A stretch of 14,499 nucleotides of DNA from CAJBIL01 sp049295655 (GTDB lineage: Bacteria > Pseudomonadota > Gammaproteobacteria > Burkholderiales > Rhodocyclaceae). The stretch spans positions 1 to 14,499 of the forward strand of contig JBAQRB010000107.1 of the NCBI GenBank assembly GCA_049295655.1. The letters are read 5' to 3'. Below the pieces are notes generated by a model that was given only the letters and a program-made list of their open reading frames with translations, ran no database searches and was not told the DNA's origin. Below, piece after piece: positions 6,850 through 13,996 of this stretch (position 1 is its first letter; every line of letters begins with the position of its first letter). Made by a program: the position numbers and the translations under genes.

Positions 6850-7719
6850 CGGCGTGCCCGCTCACCGAAGTACTTTGCAAAGCGGTGCTGCGCCGGCCAA
6901 CCTGGCAATCGGCCTGCAGCCCAATGAATACGCCCCTTTTCGAAAAATGCCGGCCGGCGTCTTGCGACGGGCGGCGGGTCGGACTCTGCAGTCCTTCCGG
7001 ATTTCTTGATGATGATTGCAAGGGAGGGAAAGCGGGGGGGCGTGTGGTATGACGGACAGCAGGTTTCGGCCAGGAGCAGTCTGTCATCGATTCATCAGAG
7101 CCGACATTCGGATGACCGCTTCACTTTGAAACCTGCCTGACAGCCTATGCGTGCAACTCGGCCGAAGCTGCCGTTGGGATGTCTGCCAAGCTACGTCAGC
7201 AATGTGGCCGGTTGCGGACCGTGGCGGTACGGGGCCACTGAACTTCAGCTTTCATTACCGACGAACTCACATACCCGACCCTAAGCTGATATTTCCAAAT
7301 GTGCTGAATTAACGACCGCTTCAGGGCGTTAAAAAGAAATGCACCTGCGACTCTATGTTATCAACGTCATTTGGCTTGCCGTAGGGGATGAAGCTGGGCA
7401 CTGGATTTAAACAATCGTCCTCTTGTAGGGACTGTTCTAGCGCTGGAACCGGTCACACCGCCTGATGTGACGCTGGCAAGCTCTATCCATTGCGTACCCG
7501 CACAGGTCGCTTCATAAGGCCATGGCAGTTCACTCTAGCTGTGGCGTTCATCGACTATCCGCAAAAGATAGCGCCCAGCTGATCGCTGATCATTGCCCCC
7601 GAGGACCACGGGGACCAAAAGCCCGAAATAATTAATAGTATTTTGCTGTAACCGTAGGCGTGCGACATCTTGAGGGCATAAAATGCGAGCCGGCGCCGTC
7701 TAACTATGCGAGAAGATCA
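6850..7719. other. long intergenic stretch upstream of the accessory operon, no convincing gene
   Basis: About 870 bases lack a recognisable gene on either strand; the open frames here have no family-like features. The first 200 bases are GC-rich like the core. From about 7100, short motifs such as CGGCCGAAGCTGCCGTT resemble the repeats found right of the accessory block. Base composition drifts to AT-richer near 7620-7650 (AATAATTAATAGTATTTT), where a promoter for the methyltransferase gene may lie, though I cannot pick convincing -35/-10 boxes. No tRNA is visible. Confidence 0.5.
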
Positions 7720-8937
7720 ATGCAGCTGTCCCGCCATGTGAAAACATCTGATCATTTCGGTCGGTACTACACCGACCCGGCAATAGCTAAATTGCTTATT
7801 GAGTCCATGGCACTGCGAAGTCCGAAAGTGACAATCGATCTAGGGGCCGGTAGCGGATCATTGGTTGGCGCAGCAGGCCAACATTGGAAGGAAACTGAGT
7901 TCATAACAGTCGATATTGACGTCGCCGCAGCCAGCTCGAAACTACGTGCCCTTTACGGGCCTTCATTTACTCACCATGCCGCCGATGCACTAGATAATTC
8001 ACTCGCTAAGAAAATCGGGGTGAACTATGGAGACGTTGATGCAGGTCTGTGCAACCCCCCTTATATCCGCCCCAAGTGGCAAAAGCACTTTGGAGAAATC
8101 CTGGAGGATGCAGGCCTTAGTCATATCATCCCGAAGATAGGGACGATCCAAGCAGATGTATTATTCATCGGCCAAAATCTCAGATTTCTCAGTTCGGGCG
8201 GAAAACTAGGCCTTATTCTCCCCGACGGCATAATTGCAGGCGAGAAATACGCAAGACTTCGGAAAACACTTGCCACAGAGCATAAGATCGAACGTGTGAT
8301 CGAACTTCCCCGCCGGGTATTCCGCAATACCGACGCAAAGGCACATATTGTCGTACTTTCTAAAGGTCTTGCAGACGACGATGAGATTCAAATCCAACGA
8401 CTGAACGATAATGGCTTTCTATCTCAGGTAATCCGATTGAGTCCGGATCAGGCCACACGTCGTCTTGATTATTCCTATTTGGCTTCAGTATCCAATACCG
8501 GCAAAAAGCCACACGGACGGACACTTCGAGATGTTACCCACCTAATCACCCGTGGGTCCCATTCATCTTCACAAAGACGATCCACTACTTTTCCAATATT
8601 TCATACAACGGACTTTGTAAACAACTCCACTGAAATTCCATTGCAATTCTGCTTAGATAGCAGAACACGTAGCGTAGCCAGTGGAATCTTAGCTAAAGCC
8701 GGCGATATTGTTATTGCACGGGTTGGGCGAAATTTAGAAAACAAAGTGTGTTGCTTAACACAAGGGGAAGTCGCCGTATCAGATTGTGTTTTTGTGCTCC
8801 GGGTAAAGTCGGAGTTCCGAGAGAATGTACTAGACTACTTGACGAGCACCAACGGTAGAAAGGCGTTGCACGCCGCTTCGCATGGAGTAGGTGCTGCGTT
8901 TATTACAGTAGAGGCTCTACTGGCCCTAGAGTTCTAG
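7720..8937 (+). CDS. N6-adenine DNA methyltransferase with C-terminal HsdS-like target-recognition segment (gene A)
   Basis: Reading from ATG 7720 the protein is 405 residues; a GTG 60 bases upstream (7660) is an alternative start. I prefer the ATG because of an AGAAG just before it and because HFGRYYTDPAIAKLLIESM is a typical beginning for this family. Residues 38-47 (TIDLGAGSGS) are the SAM-binding motif I, and residues 112-115 (NPPY) are motif IV of amino-methyltransferases that make N6-methyladenine. GGKLGLILPDGII and the HKIERVIELP segment complete the catalytic fold. From about residue 265 the protein resembles a type I specificity-subunit half (DVTHLITRGS, AKAGDIVIARVGRN, HAASHGVGAAFITVEALLALEF), so recognition and methylation may be combined. 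No nuclease motif is seen. It ends abruptly where HsdS-like domains usually continue; an 8-bp tandem duplication spans this end. It lies just upstream of genes B-D in the same AT-richer block, so it may modify self DNA for that system. Confidence 0.85.
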   Translation: MQLSRHVKTSDHFGRYYTDPAIAKLLIESMALRSPKVTIDLGAGSGSLVGAAGQHWKETEFITVDIDVAAASSKLRALYGPSFTHHAADALDNSLAKKIGVNYGDVDAGLCNPPYIRPKWQKHFGEILEDAGLSHIIPKIGTIQADVLFIGQNLRFLSSGGKLGLILPDGIIAGEKYARLRKTLATEHKIERVIELPRRVFRNTDAKAHIVVLSKGLADDDEIQIQRLNDNGFLSQVIRLSPDQATRRLDYSYLASVSNTGKKPHGRTLRDVTHLITRGSHSSSQRRSTTFPIFHTTDFVNNSTEIPLQFCLDSRTRSVASGILAKAGDIVIARVGRNLENKVCCLTQGEVAVSDCVFVLRVKSEFRENVLDYLTSTNGRKALHAASHGVGAAFITVEALLALEF

Positions 8938-8939
8938 AG
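8926..8939 (+). repeat. 8-bp tandem duplication at the methyltransferase stop codon
   Basis: CTAGAGTT (8926-8933) is followed by CTAGAG (8934-8939); the TAG stop (8935-8937) lies within the second copy. Removing one 8-bp unit would carry the frame on for about 20 codons (LEVAPLLRKYKRQ...) to a TAA at 9000-9002, only 24 bases before gene B. Confidence 0.55.
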
Positions 8940-9026
8940 GTGGCTCCGTTACTCAGGAAGTATAAACGTCAGAAGTTTTTGCCCAAGACAATAATAGATT
9001 AATTGAGCAAGTAAAAAACAAAAACG

Positions 9027-9908
9027 ATGAACAATTGTCAAATAGATGAAATACAACTTTTAACGGTAATCCGTGATCTTTGCACGAAACAAATACGACA
9101 ACCGCTAACCATAGAACAGGTCAAATACTGGCTGAAACAATTCGACGAGGGCAAAGAAAAGCTTCTCGGTTTGCTTATTTTGCGACATTTAATATATAGA
9201 ACGACCCCGCAATTGGACTCTGCATTTAGGCAGGCCCTAAAATCCGCTGCGATGCATTTTACTCCGAAGGGCTATCCAAAAGAAGACATAGACTGGAGGG
9301 GTTTGCTGAATGGCCGCGTTGCAAATCTCGATTTTACTTATGGCCCACCAAAACAAGGGCGCTCACGTCCTGGAAAAAGCGGAGAGATAATTTCTAGACA
9401 GCTCAAATTTTGTGATCCGCTGACAAAATTCAAATTATCATACCCCCATGACTTTACAGAACTGAAGAAAAATCAGCGATATTTAATAATAGACGACGGA
9501 ACATTCACCGGTCACCAATTATGTGAATTCTTGTCAATTGATGGAAAGTTTCTTGCAGCGGGAGACCAATGCGGGATCGTGGTAGGACTAGCTCACGAGG
9601 AAGCCATTAAACTGCTGGGAGAAAAATATCCAAATACTCCTCTTTTTTATGGTGAAAGAATAACGCATCAAGAATGCTTTAAAGCAATATGTGGCAATTG
9701 GATTGAAGACGACATATGGCCTTTTGCTGAAATAAGCCCTTTTGATCTATACCACAAAATCACCAAGAGAGCGAAGTTTTCCGATAATTTGCCACTAGGC
9801 TATGGAGAATTAGGTTGCATGGTTGCTTATGAGCATGGTATTCCGGACAACTCATTGCAATTGCTGTGGGATACCTCAAAAAACTGGAAGCCTCTTGTCC
9901 CGAGGTAA
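9027..9908 (+). CDS. phosphoribosyltransferase-like protein of conflict-system type (PRTase-CE-like) (gene B)
   Basis: This 293-residue protein is predicted soluble, with no signal or membrane segment. ATG 9027 is the first start after an in-frame TAA (9012-9014); the upstream is A-rich with no clear Shine-Dalgarno. An alpha-helical N-terminal third (residues 1-75) precedes a phosphoribosyltransferase-like core. Its key motif is YLIIDDGTFTG (152-162), matching the PRPP-binding loop of type I PRTases (hydrophobics, two acidic residues, then TG). PGKSGEIISRQL (115-126) lies before it. The C-terminus has GYGELGCMVAYEHGIPDNSLQLLWD and W.PLVPR, which from memory is the hallmark ending of the PRTase-CE group found beside NTPases in predicted immune cassettes. 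It is four nt from gene C, so translation is probably coupled. Whether it transfers, hydrolyses or only binds a phosphoribosyl group cannot be told from sequence. Confidence 0.78.
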   Translation: MNNCQIDEIQLLTVIRDLCTKQIRQPLTIEQVKYWLKQFDEGKEKLLGLLILRHLIYRTTPQLDSAFRQALKSAAMHFTPKGYPKEDIDWRGLLNGRVANLDFTYGPPKQGRSRPGKSGEIISRQLKFCDPLTKFKLSYPHDFTELKKNQRYLIIDDGTFTGHQLCEFLSIDGKFLAAGDQCGIVVGLAHEEAIKLLGEKYPNTPLFYGERITHQECFKAICGNWIEDDIWPFAEISPFDLYHKITKRAKFSDNLPLGYGELGCMVAYEHGIPDNSLQLLWDTSKNWKPLVPR

Positions 9909-9912
9909 ATAA

Positions 9913-11865
9913 ATGACGATCTCCGAAAATAACATTCTGGCAAAAACAAGAGCTGAAGAGCATAGCGCTGACGTATGGGGTGAGTTTTTTATACCTCCAT
10001 ACTTCAACCGCTTATCACTGCACACCGCCACCAAGTCAACCTATATCGTTGGAAAACGTGGTTGTGGCAAAACCATGCTTCTTAAATATTTGGACTACCA
10101 CACTGCTTTCTCTGAAAGACGCACAGAGATCTCCGATGCGGAGATTTCCCATATAGGTATTTATTGGAGAGTTGACACACAGTTTTGTAACTCTCTCAAC
10201 CATCGCGGCAAAGAAGAGCATGAGTGGATATCGGTTTTTGAGTCTTATTTTGCAATAGCGATTGGCATAGAAATAATAAGATCGATCAAGACGATAGCTA
10301 GAAGTGCATTTAGGCGCTTCACGCCAAGCGACTTTGAAGCATTCAGGTTTCCGTCGGTTGTCGACTTCCATCCAGATTTCCCGCAAGAGCCAAATGCTCT
10401 GGAATCTTTCTTAGAGTCTAAGCGACGTGCTTTTGCATCTTGGATATCAAATATATCTACCGTTAGTCAGCCAATTCTGCCACCTGGAAAGGTGTTTTTA
10501 GAGGCGCTGATTTATGACATAAAGAAAACGGATTCCCTTAAAGACTCGTTATTTTTTGTCTATGTGGATGAGGTTGAAAATCTAGTGCCCTATCAACGGC
10601 GGGTTCTCAATTCCTTCTTGAAACATAGCCAGCGACCGTTAATAGTCAGCTTTACATCAAAAGAATTATCCAATGAGACTGCAACAACGGGAAGCGAATC
10701 GATAAATGCAACTCACGACTTTAGACTCCTTCAACTGGATGAACTGTCTGAAGAAGCGGAACTTAAGATATTCTTCGCAGAGGTGTTTCTTGCCAATCTG
10801 GATCTGGCAACTAACAACCATGAAAGTGAGCTATTGGGTGGTTTAAGGGATTATGGATCATTGTCGTCTAGATCCACCGAGGCCTACAAAACAAAAATAA
10901 CCTCAACGATGAAATCGCGCTTTCCTTCAAAAAGCCATAAAGATATTGCGCAGGATGCTGTTTGCGTTCCACGGATAGTCAATATATTAAAGGAAAGAAT
11001 TGGTAAGGCGCTGGAGCTTCATTCGACCGAGTTGAGTGCCGATGACTTTTTACGTTATACGGACATACCCGAAGCCTTGGTTATTACTCCCGCGTTGCTC
11101 AGCCGCCCAAGAAATACTCCGGGGGACGTCCTGAAATTTCTGAAAAACTACTCCGAGTCGGACGGAAAGCCTTCAGAACACAGAGACTGGGTCCATAATA
11201 ACTTAGTAGGATCGCTCCTAGAGCTTTATAGGCCATACGGTCGCTTGTGTCCTATATATAGTGGGTACGACACCTTCTTTACGATGGCGAATAAAAACTT
11301 ACGCCACTTTTTAATTATTTGTTACAAAGCCCTTGAAATAGCGGAACTTGCTGATGAATGCGGCAACGAAGTTTCGCAAGGTACACAAGCCAGAGCGGCT
11401 TACGAGGCAGCCGATCAGTTAATACGTGAAATCAAGACCTTTGGCCCACAAGGTGAGCGCTTGAGGATGTTCGTTTTGCGGCTTGGCAACGTCTTTAGGG
11501 CGTTGCAGGCTACGCCCGCAATGAGTGAGCCAGAGCAAAACCAATTCACTATAAACTCTGGCGACCGTGTGCCTGATGCCGAGGAGTTGGAGTTTCTAGC
11601 TGAGCTGAAGAAATATGGCATTATTTCCGAGCAGCTTGAAACTAAAACAAAGGGTCCTGTCGGCAGTGATATCGTTGATTACCAACTAAACCCAATTTAC
11701 TCTCCTTATTTTCAAATTAGCTATAGGCGGAAGCGGAAAATATCTCTGTCGTTAGATCAATTTCATATTCTGGCTCTTGGTACAGAAGATGAGTACAAGA
11801 GCCTGTCGCTGGGTATCCTGAAGTCGCAGGAAATACCGAGGACTCAGGGGGAACTCTGGAAATGA
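9913..11865 (+). CDS. ORC/CDC6-like AAA+ ATPase (gene C)
   Basis: A 650-residue soluble ATPase. Walker A is GKRGCGKT (residues 47-54, Lys53 and Thr54), preceded by TYIV. Walker B is LFFVYVDEVENL, with Asp219-Glu220. A sensor-1-like strand LIVSFTSKE (243-251) follows, so the ATPase core looks active. An inserted segment after Walker A (IGIYWRVDTQFCNSL, then WISVFESYFAIAIGIEII) is typical of the family annotated as ORC-CDC6-like AAA ATPases. The C-terminal part is helical and ends with a conserved-looking region (YQLNPIYSPYFQISYRRKRKISLS) that may be a winged-helix or partner-binding module. ATG 9913 has a GAGG seven bases upstream. The gene overlaps gene D by four bases (ATGA). As a STAND/AAA-like switch it could sense invaders or gate the PRTase-like protein; this is inference from context. 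Confidence 0.8.
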   Translation: MTISENNILAKTRAEEHSADVWGEFFIPPYFNRLSLHTATKSTYIVGKRGCGKTMLLKYLDYHTAFSERRTEISDAEISHIGIYWRVDTQFCNSLNHRGKEEHEWISVFESYFAIAIGIEIIRSIKTIARSAFRRFTPSDFEAFRFPSVVDFHPDFPQEPNALESFLESKRRAFASWISNISTVSQPILPPGKVFLEALIYDIKKTDSLKDSLFFVYVDEVENLVPYQRRVLNSFLKHSQRPLIVSFTSKELSNETATTGSESINATHDFRLLQLDELSEEAELKIFFAEVFLANLDLATNNHESELLGGLRDYGSLSSRSTEAYKTKITSTMKSRFPSKSHKDIAQDAVCVPRIVNILKERIGKALELHSTELSADDFLRYTDIPEALVITPALLSRPRNTPGDVLKFLKNYSESDGKPSEHRDWVHNNLVGSLLELYRPYGRLCPIYSGYDTFFTMANKNLRHFLIICYKALEIAELADECGNEVSQGTQARAAYEAADQLIREIKTFGPQGERLRMFVLRLGNVFRALQATPAMSEPEQNQFTINSGDRVPDAEELEFLAELKKYGIISEQLETKTKGPVGSDIVDYQLNPIYSPYFQISYRRKRKISLSLDQFHILALGTEDEYKSLSLGILKSQEIPRTQGELWK

Positions 11866-12764
11866 CCTCTTCGGTTATTTTTTATACCAGTTCGTTTGCC
11901 GGTCCATCGGCACTTTGTATTGCGCCCAATAGCGTACTGTTGCATGGTGACCCTGTTGATGAGCGAGGATCATCCGCAGTTAGCTTCGAATGCAAAGATA
12001 TCGTTAGGCGTGTTCCTGTTGATTATGACTACGACGTTATGACCATTACGATCGATGGCAACAAGATCAGTGCGGATCGGGTCGCGGAATTACTTAATCC
12101 GATCGTGAACGGCAAGCATGTTGTACTTGAAGCGACGACCCTGGGATTTGCCGAGTTGTTTTTGATAGTTAGGACGCTTATTGATCTAGGCATCGAAAGA
12201 TTTTTAATTATCTACGTCGAACCAGACAAATATAATCGCACTCAGCCGGGAGCTGACTCATTTGCTCTTTCTGAGCTTAATGCAGGCTATAGGCCCATAC
12301 CGAGATCTGTTGTCGATTTATCTGGTACAGATGTGGATGCAGGTGTTTTCTTTCTAGGTTACGAGCCAGAGCGCCTTGAAAGAGCTTTTGAAGAATACCA
12401 GATGCTATCTTCAAAAGATATTAAAGTGATATTTGGCATTCCTGCCTTTCGGCCTGGCTGGGAACTGAATTCCATTGTTCCGCACCTTAGAGGAATCGAC
12501 AACTGTAACGTGCAGTATTGTTCAGCCAATGACCCGAGTTCTGCTTATGATGCTTTGGAGATAACTCGAAGTTCATTAAGCCAAGGCGATAAAATGTTTG
12601 TTGCACCTATTGGAACGAAACCGTGTGGTATCGCCACCGCTCTGTTTGCTAGTATGTATCCGGAACAGGTAGGTCTCTTGTACGATCATAGAAAAAAAAT
12701 GAAAAGAAGGTCGAGTGGTGTAAGCATTTGGCACAGATATTCAATAAAAATCAATAAAACGTAA
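11862..12764 (+). CDS. uncharacterised Rossmann-like protein with CARF-reminiscent GTK motif (gene D)
   Basis: This 300-residue protein starts at ATG 11862, overlapping the gene C stop by four bases, with GGGGG about ten bases upstream, so it is translationally coupled. I recognise it only as a family that appears in such cassettes, not as a named enzyme. Alternating strands and helices suggest a Rossmann-type fold: KHVVLEATTLGFAELFLIVRTLIDLG (85-110), FLIIYVEPDKY (114-124), VFFLGYEPERLERAFEEYQ (162-180) and KVIFGIPAFRPGWELNSI (188-205). FVAPIGTKPCGIATALFASM (246-265) resembles the GGTK-type loop of CARF domains that bind cyclic oligonucleotides. The tail is basic (HRKKMKRRSS) and ends WHRYSIKI. 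No nuclease, helicase or transmembrane motif is evident. It could be a nucleotide-ligand sensor or a PRPP/nucleotide-handling partner; both are hypotheses. Confidence 0.7.
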   Translation: MTSSVIFYTSSFAGPSALCIAPNSVLLHGDPVDERGSSAVSFECKDIVRRVPVDYDYDVMTITIDGNKISADRVAELLNPIVNGKHVVLEATTLGFAELFLIVRTLIDLGIERFLIIYVEPDKYNRTQPGADSFALSELNAGYRPIPRSVVDLSGTDVDAGVFFLGYEPERLERAFEEYQMLSSKDIKVIFGIPAFRPGWELNSIVPHLRGIDNCNVQYCSANDPSSAYDALEITRSSLSQGDKMFVAPIGTKPCGIATALFASMYPEQVGLLYDHRKKMKRRSSGVSIWHRYSIKINKT

Positions 12765-12803
12765 ACGAAGAGTGCTGCTTGCTGTGCTTCAAAGTAGGCG
12801 TGT

Positions 12804-12850
12804 GCGATTGATCAATTTATTTCCCGAATTGGTGGATTCAGATCAATCGC
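12804..12850. repeat. 10-bp perfect inverted repeat downstream of the accessory operon
   Basis: GCGATTGATC (12804-12813) and GATCAATCGC (12841-12850) are perfect reverse complements separated by 27 bases, 39 bases after the gene D stop. The loop is long and no T-run follows, so it is a weak terminator candidate; it may instead be a boundary or protein-binding site. Confidence 0.55.
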
Positions 12851-12934
12851 GCCCCTGCTTGATAGGACGTAGTCAAATCTACATTTGAATTCGACCGTGA
12901 TCTGAATCCTCCGGATCGCAATAGACGAGTCCGA

Positions 12935-13010
12935 GCGTTAGCTCCGGCCAACCCGCTGCCCGTAAGTAGCCGACTTCAATGGCAGTTCTGCTCTGTTCCT
13001 GCCGTTGGAC
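12935..13010. repeat. degenerate interspersed repeat, copy 1
   Basis: Aligns over about 76 bases with 13140-13216: shared blocks include CTGCCCGT, AATGGCAGT and CCTGCCGTTG in the same order and near-identical spacing, with scattered substitutions. Confidence 0.55.
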
Positions 13011-13139
13011 CCAGGATGGGGCGACTGGCATTAGTGGTGGGTGGATGAGTTGGCCAGACCGAAAGCTGCCGCTCACCGTGATTGGTCCTCGAAGGGCCGC
13101 TTACCGACGCTTTGCTGACCGAATCAGCCAGCAGACCGA

Positions 13140-13216
13140 ATGACTGCTTCGGCCGAACTGCTGCCCGTGAGAGGCCGCCTTGAATGGCAGTCGCACCTTT
13201 ATACCTGCCGTTGAAC
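13140..13216. repeat. degenerate interspersed repeat, copy 2
   Basis: Second copy of the repeat at 12935-13010, about 205 bases downstream in direct orientation. Its end (ATACCTGCCGTTG) reappears at 14103-14115 as a third fragment. Confidence 0.55.
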
Positions 13217-13345
13217 TCATGGAGGCGCGAATGGCGGCATTGGGCGCGCTGCCGCCGCTGCTCCACGAAAACCGAATGGCTGTTGATAGTCTTGACCGGC
13301 CCGACAGCTTCAACGGTCGAATGACCGCAATTGGCCGATGGACGA

Positions 13346-13996
13346 TCAGAGAAGCAAAAACACCTCTCGCAAGGCAGCGGGCAGCAACTTACGGTGCCAA
13401 AAGTCATCATGCCCGAAGTTGTTGGGGACGCGCAGCGCACACCCCTTGTCGAGGGCGAGCTGCGTCGGCTTGCCGTGTTCCCTCAACTTGGCCAGATCCA
13501 TTTTCTTTCCGAGCGCCACACCGGACAGGCCAAAGGGTTTACCAATTTCGGTGATTTTCATCCAGATGGTTCGATCAATAGTGTCCGGGGCAACCAAGCC
13601 GATCGCCTTCTTACTCAGTGCGTCGGCTTCGTCATTCTCTTCACGCGGTATCCAGCGCAGGGTGACGCTGGGAATTTGAGCCTTCAAGCTAATTGCGGTC
13701 TTGCACATTGGCACAAGTTCCTTCGCGCGGATCGCCCATTCCCCATTGACCTGCCTGATGACCAGTTGACTGTCCCCATGGACAACCAGCTTCTGTACCT
13801 TCGCCTCGACGGCCGCATCCAGCACGGCCATTAGTGCGGCATATTCGGCCTCGTTGTTGGTACCGAATCCGATCTCTTCGGCGATCTCGATGCGCTCACC
13901 ATTTGGTCCTTTGAGGAGGGCGCCAACGCCTCGGATGCCAGGGTTTGTTCCCTTCGTTGCGCCGTCGAACCAAGCGTGCCAGATGTTATTGCTCAT
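13346..13996 (-). CDS. RNase HI-fold protein with extra C-terminal domain
   Basis: This 216-residue protein starts at ATG 13996 with GGAG six bases upstream; a 25-codon upstream extension in frame is rejected because it lacks such a site and family resemblance. The N-terminal 140 residues are an RNase H domain (cleavage of RNA in RNA-DNA hybrids). The carboxylates are all present: Asp11 (FDGATKG), Glu51 (NNEAEYAAL), Asp75 (HGDSQLV) and Asp125 (NDEADALS). Unlike housekeeping RNase HI of about 150 residues, it adds about 75 residues (MKITEIGKPFGLSGVALGKKM, then LREHGKPTQLALDKGCA and FWHRKLL). That region looks like the small helix-turn-helix-like module seen at the ends of phage and accessory proteins; this domain call is inference. 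It is convergent with the accessory operon and stands alone. Confidence 0.85.
   Translation of the reverse strand: MSNNIWHAWFDGATKGTNPGIRGVGALLKGPNGERIEIAEEIGFGTNNEAEYAALMAVLDAAVEAKVQKLVVHGDSQLVIRQVNGEWAIRAKELVPMCKTAISLKAQIPSVTLRWIPREENDEADALSKKAIGLVAPDTIDRTIWMKITEIGKPFGLSGVALGKKMDLAKLREHGKPTQLALDKGCALRVPNNFGHDDFWHRKLLPAALREVFLLL

Larger units (their letters stand above)
12765..13345. other. intergenic repeat-bearing stretch right of the accessory operon, no gene seen
   Basis: About 580 bases between gene D and the RNase HI-like gene show no believable coding region. Composition returns from AT-richer to GC-rich near 12900. Besides the inverted repeat at 12804-12850, the stretch is filled with degenerate motifs (GACCGAATGACTGC, CGGCCGAACTGCTGCCC, ACCTGCCGTTG) that recur with changes, typical of decayed interspersed repeats in betaproteobacterial genomes. 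Confidence 0.55.

Noticed and set aside
6350..7087. 245-codon minus-strand open frame covering glnB and the bases after it
   Set aside because: Largely antisense to glnB; the rest crosses the terminator and has no recognisable protein features.
7453..7470. TCACA-N8-TGTGA palindrome as a CRP site
   Set aside because: The half-sites are in the opposite order to the CRP consensus (TGTGA-N6-TCACA) and spacing is wrong.
8938..9026. Separate promoter for genes B-D
   Set aside because: The gap is AT-rich, but no -35/-10 pair with acceptable spacing stands out; read-through from gene A is the simpler view.
7654..12802. 9-bp direct repeat GTAGGCGTG at 7654-7662 and 12794-12802 as attachment sites
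   Set aside because: A 9-bp match between two flanks of this size is expected by chance fairly often, and no integrase is present.
12880..13345. Possible CRISPR array in the repeat-rich stretch
   Set aside because: Repeats are too few, degenerate and irregularly spaced, and no cas genes are nearby.
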